NCBI GenBank assembly: GCA_024681875.1
Contig: JAILAA010000155.1
Location: forward strand, 1 to 13,153
Length of the DNA stretch: 13,153 bases
Reading direction: 5' to 3'
From: Prevotella sp.
GTDB lineage: Bacteria > Bacteroidota > Bacteroidia > Bacteroidales > Bacteroidaceae
Shown piece by piece: positions 1 to 6,734 of the stretch. The translations under genes and the position numbers were made by a program. The notes under the pieces were generated by a model. That model was not told where the DNA came from. It made no database searches and saw only the letters and a program-made list of their open reading frames with translations. The number at the start of each line of letters is the position of its first letter. The stretch's first letter is position 1.

Positions 1-1
1 T

Positions 2-118
2 GCGACCAATGCTTCTGCAGAGTCCCTAAACTCAAAGATCAAGCAATTTCGTGCACAGCTTAGGGGAGTAATTGATGTGGACTTCTTTCTCTATAGGATG
101 TCAATGATATACGGATAA
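2..118 (+). CDS. Transposase, C-terminal end only (partial at left edge)
   Basis: An open frame enters from the left edge and ends at TAA 116-118, leaving 38 codons. The peptide contains ASAESLNSKIKQFRAQLRG followed by a hydrophobic FFLYRMSMIYG end. This matches the last part of DDE transposases of the ISL3/ISAon1 kind common in Bacteroidales, where the Glu of the 'AES(L/F)N.KIK' motif (here codon 20-22) is the third catalytic acidic residue. The rest of the gene lies outside the window, so intactness cannot be judged. Family assignment is from memory of the motif and is tentative; that it is a transposase end is fairly secure. The insertion sequence right end must lie between 119 and about 285, directly upstream of the HU promoter. 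Confidence 0.75.
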   Translation, partial: ATNASAESLNSKIKQFRAQLRGVIDVDFFLYRMSMIYG

Positions 119-285
119 ACACAGGAATTTACTGGTGAGCCTAAAAATTCTCAAAATCAGTGCTGTTTGAGTAAAAAAAATGTTTTTGCGTTCATTTTTA
201 CTTGCTAAAATGTGGACTTGCTTGTCATGCCAGGCTTCATTTGCTGTTAAAACCTTTTAAGGCGCGTTAAATGAGTGTTAACTGA
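119..285. other. Presumed IS right end and AT-rich spacer
   Basis: No gene is visible in this stretch. It should include the terminal inverted repeat of the insertion sequence, but the left end is not in the window, so the repeat cannot be identified. An imperfect inverted repeat, AGTAAAAAAAATG at 170-182 and CATTTTTACT at 193-202, could form a weak AT-rich hairpin behind the transposase gene. Confidence 0.4.
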
Positions 286-316
286 TTGCGAGGCTCTGCT
301 TTCGCCCTTACCTTTG
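286..316 (+). promoter_or_regulatory. Bacteroidetes-type promoter of the HU gene
   Basis: TTG at 286-288 and TACCTTTG at 309-316 are separated by 20 bases. They fit the Bacteroidetes primary sigma factor consensus (-33 TTTG, -7 TAnnTTTG). Transcription would start near 322-324, giving a leader of about 70 bases before the HU start at 393. The leader holds a four-codon ATG frame (363-377) of doubtful meaning. Confidence 0.7.
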
Positions 317-392
317 CACCCGTGAATCGCAGGGCGCGCCTCCGACTACCACAACACACACAATGTTTAACTATTAATCCTTTTTTGTTATT

Positions 393-893
393 ATGATTAA
401 GATCAATTTCTACAAGAACAAGCGCCAGGGCGACGAGAACCTGGGTAAGGTTTACGGACGTGCAGAGAACGCAGCTCCCATCACCATCGATCAGTTGGCT
501 GAGCACATGGCACAGCACAACACGCCCTTCTCGCCTGGGACCATCAAAGGCATCCTCACCGACATGGTGAGCTGCATCAAGGAGCTCATACTCATGGGAC
601 AGCCCGTGAAGCTCGACAACCTTGCCATCTTCAAGGCCAGCCTGGAGAGCACGCCCGCTAACGACGTGGAGACCTTCGACCTCAACACCAACGTCAAAAA
701 CCTCAAGCTGCTGGCCATCGCCACGGGCCGACTCACCCGTAAGAAGCTGACGGAGGGAGCCATGCTGGGCTATTCATCGCTGGCACAGCGCATCAAGAAC
801 GGTGAGGTCGTTCTCTCCAGCCGCAAGGGCGAGTATCTCGCCACCAGCAACAGTGGAAGCGGTAGTGGCAGTGAGCCGGTCGTCAACCCCTAA
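393..893 (+). CDS. HU-family DNA-binding protein (HU-HIG type)
   Basis: A 166-residue nucleoid-type DNA-binding protein. The opening MIKINFYKNKRQ, then a K-x-YGR segment, ITIDQLAEHMAQHNT, a helical stretch ending in LILMGQPVKLDNLAIF, and LTEGAMLGYSSLAQRI follow the pattern of the Bacteroidales HU-HIG family. These are longer relatives of HU/IHF with an extra N-terminal strand region. The C-terminus is a low-complexity Gly/Ser tail (SGSGSGSEPVVNP), common in this family and probably disordered. The start is the only sensible ATG; no Shine-Dalgarno is seen, as is usual in this phylum. The smalltalk gene follows after 26 bases and the pair is closed by the terminator at 1037-1067. In many Bacteroides genomes this pair is followed by an N-acetylmuramoyl-L-alanine amidase gene, which is absent here. 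The biological role of this HU subclass is not established. Confidence 0.9.
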   Translation: MIKINFYKNKRQGDENLGKVYGRAENAAPITIDQLAEHMAQHNTPFSPGTIKGILTDMVSCIKELILMGQPVKLDNLAIFKASLESTPANDVETFDLNTNVKNLKLLAIATGRLTRKKLTEGAMLGYSSLAQRIKNGEVVLSSRKGEYLATSNSGSGSGSEPVVNP

Positions 894-919
894 GTCGCAC
901 TTTCAAAAACGATGCAACG

Positions 920-1030
920 ATGAAAATGAATCGTGAGACCTGGAAGTTCATACTCCAGACGGTCATGGCCGTGCTTTCGGCCATCGCCACCAGCTTGGGC
1001 GTCAGCTCATGTATGAAGACCTTTATCTGA
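920..1030 (+). CDS. Smalltalk protein (36-residue membrane or lipoprotein-like peptide)
   Basis: This ORF begins at ATG 920 and ends at TGA 1028-1030. The peptide starts MKMNRETWKFILQTVMAVL, continues through a hydrophobic Ala/Ile/Ser stretch, and ends in GVSSCMKTFI. The R-E-T-W-K-F-I-L-Q-T opening followed by one hydrophobic helix and a late Cys is the hallmark of the short proteins annotated in Bacteroidales as 'smalltalk protein', nearly always directly behind an HU-HIG gene, as here. A second in-frame ATG at 926 could be the true start. The SSC near residue 31 resembles a lipobox but lies too close to the C-terminus for a usual lipoprotein, so membrane insertion is more likely. Function is unknown. 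Confidence 0.85.
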   Translation: MKMNRETWKFILQTVMAVLSAIATSLGVSSCMKTFI

Positions 1031-1036
1031 TGTCAG

Positions 1037-1067
1037 CAGGGATGCCACGCCGTGGCGTCCCTGTTTT
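1037..1067 (+). terminator. Hairpin terminator after HU-smalltalk unit
   Basis: CAGGGATGCCAC (1037-1048) pairs with GTGGCGTCCCTG (1052-1063) through 12 base pairs, one of them G-T, around a three-base loop. TTTT follows directly. It lies 6 bases after the smalltalk stop codon and separates this unit from the cellobiose phosphorylase promoter. Confidence 0.85.
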
Positions 1068-1130
1068 ACGCAGTGGAAAGTTTTTGGCATAATTCTTCGG
1101 CGAAAAAAGGAGAGAATAGAAAAAAATGAC

Positions 1131-1138
1131 TACCTTTG
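1131..1138 (+). promoter_or_regulatory. -7 box of the cellobiose phosphorylase promoter
   Basis: TACCTTTG matches TAnnTTTG exactly and is identical to the -7 box of the HU promoter, including the following CA. Transcription would start near 1144-1146. No TTTG-like -33 element is visible about 20 bases upstream; that region is purine-rich. The box overlaps the upstream ATG at 1126, which argues that translation begins at the later ATG 1168. Confidence 0.6.
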
Positions 1139-1167
1139 CAGGCACATTTATAAATACCAATACAAAT

Positions 1168-3690
1168 ATGGAAGAACAGAAACGTTATGGTCACTTCGAC
1201 GACCAGCACCGGGAATACGTCATCACAGATCCGCAGACTCCTTGGCCTTGGATTAACTATTTAGGCAATGAGGACTTCTTCTCACTCATCTCTAATACCG
1301 CTGGCGGCTACAGCTTCTACAAGGATGCCAAGTTCCGCCGCATTACACGCTATCGCTACAATAATGTTCCGATGGACAACGGCGGGCGATATTTTTATAT
1401 CAAGGATGGTGATACTGTCTGGAATCCGGGGTGGAAACCCTGCAAGACACCTCTCGATTTCTACGAGTGCCGTCATGGCATGAGCTATACCCGCATCACG
1501 GGTAAGAAGAACGGCGTGGAAGCCAGCGTGCTGTTCTTTGTTCCCTTGAAGAAATGGTGCGAGGTGCAGAAACTGACATTGAAGAACGAATCTTCAGAGG
1601 TGAAGTCGCTCAAACTTTTCTCCTTTGAGGAGTGGTGCCTGTGGAATGCTGCTACGGATATGGAGAATTTCCAAAGGAATTTCTCGACGGGTGAGGTAGA
1701 AATTGAAGGCTCCACCATCTATCACAAGACCGAGTATCGCGAGCGTCGCAACCACTATGCCTTCTATCACGTGAACGCAGAGATTCAGGGCTTCGATACC
1801 GACCGCGAGACCTTCGTCGGCCTCTATAACGAGTTTGCTGATCCTCAGGTGGTGATGGAAGGCAAGCCCCACAACAGTCATGCACACGGCTGGAGCCCCA
1901 TTGCTTCGCACTATATCGAGGTGACGTTACGGCCAGGTGAGTCGAAGGACTTTGTGTTCTTGCTGGGCTATATCGAAAACGAGCAGGATGAGAAGTTTGA
2001 GGCACCGCAGGTAATCAACAAGAAGAAGGCGCACGCATTGATTGCTGAGCTCGACACTACGGAAAAAGTGGATAAGGCCTTTGCAGAATTAAATGCTTAT
2101 TGGGATGCCCTCCTGAATATTTATAATGTGAAGACGGGCAACGACAAGCTCGACCGCATGGTGAACATCTGGAACCAGTATCAGTGCATGGTGACGTTCA
2201 ACTTCTCGCGCTCGGCTTCGTTCTTCGAGAGCGGCATCGGACGTGGCATGGGCTTCCGCGACTCTAACCAGGACCTTGTGGGCTTTGTCCATCAGATTCC
2301 GAGCCGCGCCCGCCAGCGCATCATCGACATCGCCTCGACGCAGTTCCCCGACGGTGGATGCTATCACCAGTATCAGCCGCTCACAAAGCGCGGCAACAAC
2401 GATATCGGCGGCGGCTTTAACGACGATCCCTGCTGGCTCATCTTCGGTACTGTGGCCTATATCAAGGAGACGGGCGACTTCTCCATCCTTGACGAGATGG
2501 TGCCCTTCGACAACCAGCCGGGCTCGGAGGTGACGCTCTTCGAGCACCTGAAGATTTCGATGGACCACGTCATCAACAACCTCGGCCCGCACATGCTGCC
2601 ATTGATTGGCCGCGCCGACTGGAACGACTGTCTCAACCTCAACTGCTTCTCATGGGATCCCAACGAGAGCTTCCAGACTACCGAGAACGTCAGCGAGGGT
2701 ACGAAGGCCGAGAGTCTGATGATTGCCGGGCTCTTCGTGGTCACAGGCAAGGACTATGTTCAGCTTTGCAAATATATAAGTGAACACGAAGAAACAAAGA
2801 AAGGAAGAGCTACGCAGGATAAAAACTTCGTCTCTTCGTCTCTTCGTGTTCCGTCTATTGATTTTGCTGCTGAAGCAGAAAGAATGCAGCAGGCCATCAA
2901 CGCCATGATTGAGGCTGTGAAGAAGCACGGCTGGGATGGTGAGTGGTATCTCCGTGCCTACGACTTCTATGGACGCAAGATTGGCTCTAATGAATGTGAG
3001 GAGGCCAAGATTTTCATTGAGAGCCAAGGCTGGTGCACGATGGCCGAGATTGGTGCCGACGAGGGTATGGTGGCCAAGAGCCTCGACTCCTGCAAGAAAT
3101 ACCTCGAGTGCGAGCACGGTATGGTGCTGAACAATCCTGCTTTCACAAAGTACATCTATGAATACGGTGAGATTTCCAGCTATCCCGAAGGTTACAAGGA
3201 GAACGCCGGCATCTTCTGCCACAACAACCCCTGGGTCATCATCGGTGAGTGTCTGGCCGGACGCGGCAATGATGCCTGGAGCCATTACGCCAAGATCCTG
3301 CCGTCTTACGTCGAGGAGAAATACCAGACGCTGCACAAGGTGGAGCCCTACGTGAACTGCCAGATGGTGGCCGGTAAGGATGCCTTCCGGCCTGGCGAGG
3401 GTAAGAACTCGTGGCTTACGGGTACGGCTGCCTGGATGTGGTACACCGTCAGCGAGTTTATCTTGGGTATTAAGCCCGACTACGACGGCATCCGCATTGA
3501 TCCTTGTCTGCCAGAGACAGCCACCGACTACACCGTCAGCCGCAAGTTCCGTGACGCCGAATACACCATCACCATCCATCCCAATGGCCAGCAAAAAGGC
3601 GTGAAGCAGATTGTGCTCGACGGTTCACCCGTCGAGGGTACTGTTATCCCTTACGCCCCCGGCCGCCACACAGTAGAAGTGACAATGTGA
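1168..3690 (+). CDS. Cellobiose phosphorylase (GH94)
   Basis: Catalyses reversible phosphorolysis of cellobiose to alpha-glucose 1-phosphate and glucose in the cytoplasm. The 840 residues follow the known enzyme closely: [85 protein letters not shown] and [14 protein letters not shown]. The first Asp of [12 protein letters not shown] (residue 484) aligns with the general acid of GH94 phosphorylases. The N-terminal part is the beta-sandwich, followed by a helical linker and the (alpha/alpha)6 barrel. The frame is open from ATG 1126, but that start overlaps the -7 box and adds 14 residues not seen in the family; ATG 1168 gives the expected MxxxxRYGHFDD opening. Compared with related enzymes there is an extra stretch of roughly 30 residues around 535-565, encoded by a repeat element (2782-2851). 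Motifs favour cellobiose over chitobiose or cellodextrin. First gene of the five-gene run. Confidence 0.93.
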   Translation: MEEQKRYGHFDDQHREYVITDPQTPWPWINYLGNEDFFSLISNTAGGYSFYKDAKFRRITRYRYNNVPMDNGGRYFYIKDGDTVWNPGWKPCKTPLDFYECRHGMSYTRITGKKNGVEASVLFFVPLKKWCEVQKLTLKNESSEVKSLKLFSFEEWCLWNAATDMENFQRNFSTGEVEIEGSTIYHKTEYRERRNHYAFYHVNAEIQGFDTDRETFVGLYNEFADPQVVMEGKPHNSHAHGWSPIASHYIEVTLRPGESKDFVFLLGYIENEQDEKFEAPQVINKKKAHALIAELDTTEKVDKAFAELNAYWDALLNIYNVKTGNDKLDRMVNIWNQYQCMVTFNFSRSASFFESGIGRGMGFRDSNQDLVGFVHQIPSRARQRIIDIASTQFPDGGCYHQYQPLTKRGNNDIGGGFNDDPCWLIFGTVAYIKETGDFSILDEMVPFDNQPGSEVTLFEHLKISMDHVINNLGPHMLPLIGRADWNDCLNLNCFSWDPNESFQTTENVSEGTKAESLMIAGLFVVTGKDYVQLCKYISEHEETKKGRATQDKNFVSSSLRVPSIDFAAEAERMQQAINAMIEAVKKHGWDGEWYLRAYDFYGRKIGSNECEEAKIFIESQGWCTMAEIGADEGMVAKSLDSCKKYLECEHGMVLNNPAFTKYIYEYGEISSYPEGYKENAGIFCHNNPWVIIGECLAGRGNDAWSHYAKILPSYVEEKYQTLHKVEPYVNCQMVAGKDAFRPGEGKNSWLTGTAAWMWYTVSEFILGIKPDYDGIRIDPCLPETATDYTVSRKFRDAEYTITIHPNGQQKGVKQIVLDGSPVEGTVIPYAPGRHTVEVTM
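2782..2851. repeat. In-frame palindromic repeat insert in the GH94 gene
   Basis: GAACACGAAGAAAC (2782-2795) is the inverted copy, 13 of 14 bases, of GTCTCTTCGTGTTC (2838-2851). The right arm is built of 8-base units, CTTCGTCT twice and CTTCGTGT once (2826-2849). The frame stays open through it, encoding EHEETKKG...[11 protein letters not shown]. In related cellobiose phosphorylases this place is a short helix loop, so the element looks like a later insertion that was kept in frame. Confidence 0.7.
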
Positions 3691-3715
3691 TGATAAAACG
3701 GATTTGATTGTAACG

Positions 3716-6700
3716 ATGGAAGAGACCACCAACATACCTCAGGAGTTTAATTCCTTCTATCTGAAGGATGTGTCGTTTGCGCACCTGATGACACGCCGTA
3801 TCTTCAACGTGCTCATCGTGGCCAATCCCTACGACGCGTTCATGCTGGAGGACGATGGCCGTGTAGACGAGAAGATTTTCGACGAGTACACCGAGCTGGG
3901 GATGCGCTACCCGCCATCGTTCACGCAAGTCTCTACCACCGAGGAGGCGCAGGGCGTCTTGGAGAACACAGACATCGACTTGGTCATCTGTATGCCGGGC
4001 AATGCCGACAACGATGCCTTCGCCGTGGCCCGCGAGGTGAAGGCGATGAAGCACGATGTGCCCTGCGTGGTGCTCACGCCGTTCAGTCATGGCATTACCC
4101 GTCGTATGCAGGACGAGGATATGTCGATCTTCGACTATGTGTTCTGCTGGCTGGGCAACACCAACCTCATCCTCTCCATCATCAAGCTGATAGAGGACCG
4201 CATGAACATCGACCACGACATCGAGGAGGCTGGCGTGCAGATGATCATGCTGGTGGAGGACAATATCCGTTTTTATTCTTCCGTTCTCCCCAACCTCTAC
4301 AACTATATCCTGCAGCAGTCGAAGAACTTTTCTACGGAGGCCCTCAACCCCCACGCCGCCGCGCAGCGCAAGCGAGGCCGTCCGAAGGTGGTCTTGGCCA
4401 CAAACTATGAGGAGGCCTGGGCATTGTGGCAGAAATACCACGACAACACCTTGGGCATCATCAGCGACACGCGCTTCCCGATGAAAACGCCCATTGGCCG
4501 ACTCAGCCACGTCGAGGAGGGCGACCCCGAGGCTGGTCTGAAGCTGCTGAAGGAAATCAGGAAACGCGACGAATACGTGCCTCTTATCATGGAGAGCTCC
4601 GAAGTGGTCAACCGCGAAAAGGCGGAGGCCGAGGGCTTCCATTTCGTCGACAAGAACTCGAAGAAGATGAACGTCGACCTGCGCCACCTCCTTGAGGAGC
4701 ACATGGGCTTCGGCGACTTCATCTTTCGCGACCCAGAAACGAAGCAAGAGGTCATGCGAATCTCTACTCTGAAAGAGTTGCAGGACAACATCTTCATCAT
4801 TCCGCACGACTCGCTGATGCGCCACATCCGCCGCAACCACATGAGCCGCTGGCTCACGGCACGTGCCATTTTCCCCGTTTCACAGTTTTTGAAACAAGTG
4901 ACATGGCACAAGCTGCAGGACGTGGATGCCCACCGCAAGATTATCTTTGACGCCATCGTGCAGTACCGCCACATGAAGAACATCGGCGTGGTGGCCGTGT
5001 TCGACCGCATGAAGTTCGACCGCTACGCCCACTTTGCCCGCATCGGCGAGGGCTCACTGGGCGGAAAGGGCCGTGGCCTGGCTTTCCTCGACGCCATCCT
5101 CAAGCGTCATCCCGAGTTGAACCAGTTTCCTAACGCTACCGTACAGATTCCCAAGACCGTCGTCCTCTGTACCGACTTCTTCGACCGTTTCATGGACGAC
5201 AACAACCTCTGGGGTATCGCCCTCAGCGATGCACCCGACGAGGAGATCCTGCAGCACTTCCTGCGGGCACAGCTGCCCGACGACCTCATCGCCGACTTCT
5301 TCACGTTCTTCGAGGCCATCAAGGCACCCATTGCCGTGCGCTCCAGCTCGTTGTTGGAGGACAGCCACTACCAGCCCTTCGCCGGCATCTACGCCACCTA
5401 CATGATTCCTTTCCTCGATGACAAGTACGAGATGTTGCGTATGTTGGCCTGTGCCATCAAGAGCGTCTACGCCTCTGTGTACTACAAGGATTCGAAGGCC
5501 TATATGACGGCCACGCAGAACGTCATCGACCAGGAGAAGATGGCCGTCATCCTGCAGGAGGTGGTGGGCCAGCGCTACGGCGACCTCTACTATCCCACAT
5601 TCTCCGGCGTCTTGCGCTCATTGAACTATTACCCCATCGGCGACGAGACGGCCGAGGAGGGCATCGCTTCATTGGCTCTCGGCTTAGGCAAGTATATCGT
5701 GGATGGCGGCCAGACCCTGCGCGTATCGCCCTACCATCCCAATCAGGTACTGCAGACAAGTGAGGTGGAGACGGCTCTCACCGAGACACAGACGCGATTC
5801 TATGCCTTGGATATGAGCCACGTGGGCGACGACTTCAAAGTCGACGACGGCTTCAATATCAAGAATCTTCGTGTAAAACAAGCCGACAAGGACGGCTCGC
5901 TGCAATATATTGCCTCGACCTACGACCCCGTCGACCAGATTATCCGCGACGGCATCTACGAGGGTGGGCGCAAGATTATCTCCTTCGCCGGCGTTCTGCA
6001 GCACGGCGTCTTCCCTCTGCCCGAACTGCTGCAGATGAGCCAAAAGCTGGGTGCCGACGAGATGAAACGGCCTGTAGAGATAGAGTTTGCCTGCAATCTG
6101 GGTCCCGACGCTCAGGGGGCCTTCTACCTCCTTCAGATTCGTCCCATCGTCGACTCGAAGCAGGTGTTGGAAGAAGACCTGAACAAGATTCCCGATACCG
6201 ACTGCCTGTTGCGTAGCCACAACTCGCTGGGACACGGCATCTCGGAGGATGTGGTGGATGTGGTGTATGTGAAGACCGACGACAACTTCACCGCCTCCAA
6301 CAACCCGACGATAGCGATGGAGATTGAGCAGATCAACCGCAAGTTCCTGAACGAGGGAAAGAACTACATTCTCATCGGTCCGGGCCGCTGGGGCTCCAGC
6401 GACTATTGGCTGGGCATCCCCGTCAAGTGGCCGCATATCTCCGCCGCACGTGTCATCGTGGAGACGGGCCTGAAGAATTACCACGTAGACCCCTCACAGG
6501 GCACCCATTTCTTCCAGAATCTTACCTCTTTCGGCGTGGGTTACTTCACCATCAACGCCTATACGGGCGACGGCATCTTCCAAAAGGAAGTCCTCGACCA
6601 GATGCCCGCCGTGGAAGAGACCACCTACGTGCGCCACGTGTGCTTCGAGCAGCCCCTGAAAGTGATGATGGACGGTAAGAAGCAGGAGGGTGTGGTGTTG

Positions 6701-6724
6701 TTAGGAACCTGCAATAACAGGTAA
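3716..6724 (+). CDS. Two receiver-like domains fused to a PEP/pyruvate-binding (PPDK N-type) domain
   Basis: A 1002-residue soluble protein. Residues about 29-165 look like a degenerate receiver fold (FNVLIVANPYDAF ... DIDLVICMPG). Residues about 175-345 look like a second one, with LVEDN, GIISDTRFP (Asp 251 at the phospho-acceptor place), PLIMESSE and FVDKNS. From about 444 comes a PPDK N-terminal ATP-grasp domain: GEGSLGGKGRGLAFL, then APIAVRSSSLLEDSHYQPFAG (Arg 542), and the closing LLQIRPI near 807. About 190 further conserved-looking residues follow (GRWGSSDYWLGIPVKWPHIS). The phosphohistidine domain and the PEP-binding TIM barrel of true PEP synthase or PPDK are missing, so annotation as PEP synthase would overstate it. 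An ATP-dependent phosphotransfer or sensing role is inference only. ATG 3716 is preferred over an in-frame TTG at 3704. It lies 25 bases behind the GH94 gene. Confidence 0.85.
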   Translation: MEETTNIPQEFNSFYLKDVSFAHLMTRRIFNVLIVANPYDAFMLEDDGRVDEKIFDEYTELGMRYPPSFTQVSTTEEAQGVLENTDIDLVICMPGNADNDAFAVAREVKAMKHDVPCVVLTPFSHGITRRMQDEDMSIFDYVFCWLGNTNLILSIIKLIEDRMNIDHDIEEAGVQMIMLVEDNIRFYSSVLPNLYNYILQQSKNFSTEALNPHAAAQRKRGRPKVVLATNYEEAWALWQKYHDNTLGIISDTRFPMKTPIGRLSHVEEGDPEAGLKLLKEIRKRDEYVPLIMESSEVVNREKAEAEGFHFVDKNSKKMNVDLRHLLEEHMGFGDFIFRDPETKQEVMRISTLKELQDNIFIIPHDSLMRHIRRNHMSRWLTARAIFPVSQFLKQVTWHKLQDVDAHRKIIFDAIVQYRHMKNIGVVAVFDRMKFDRYAHFARIGEGSLGGKGRGLAFLDAILKRHPELNQFPNATVQIPKTVVLCTDFFDRFMDDNNLWGIALSDAPDEEILQHFLRAQLPDDLIADFFTFFEAIKAPIAVRSSSLLEDSHYQPFAGIYATYMIPFLDDKYEMLRMLACAIKSVYASVYYKDSKAYMTATQNVIDQEKMAVILQEVVGQRYGDLYYPTFSGVLRSLNYYPIGDETAEEGIASLALGLGKYIVDGGQTLRVSPYHPNQVLQTSEVETALTETQTRFYALDMSHVGDDFKVDDGFNIKNLRVKQADKDGSLQYIASTYDPVDQIIRDGIYEGGRKIISFAGVLQHGVFPLPELLQMSQKLGADEMKRPVEIEFACNLGPDAQGAFYLLQIRPIVDSKQVLEEDLNKIPDTDCLLRSHNSLGHGISEDVVDVVYVKTDDNFTASNNPTIAMEIEQINRKFLNEGKNYILIGPGRWGSSDYWLGIPVKWPHISAARVIVETGLKNYHVDPSQGTHFFQNLTSFGVGYFTINAYTGDGIFQKEVLDQMPAVEETTYVRHVCFEQPLKVMMDGKKQEGVVLLGTCNNR

Positions 6725-6734
6725 ACGTAAAGAC

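Noticed and set aside
1107..1126. AAGGAG Shine-Dalgarno supporting the start at ATG 1126
   Set aside because: Shine-Dalgarno use is rare in this phylum, the spacing is long, and the start precedes the likely transcription start.
2650..3594. 314-codon open frame on the minus strand
   Set aside because: It is antisense to the strongly conserved C-terminal half of cellobiose phosphorylase and shows no family signature.
1168..3690. Chitobiose or cellodextrin phosphorylase
   Set aside because: Motifs such as [19 protein letters not shown] and [14 protein letters not shown] match the cellobiose enzymes much better, although substrate cannot be proved by reading.
3644..4840. 398-codon open frame on the minus strand
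   Set aside because: It lies wholly opposite the conserved PEP/pyruvate-domain gene and has no recognisable motifs; it is a by-product of GC-rich codon use.
3716..6724. Phosphoenolpyruvate synthase or pyruvate phosphate dikinase
   Set aside because: Only the ATP-grasp part is present; no phosphohistidine domain and no PEP-binding barrel can be seen in the 1002 residues.
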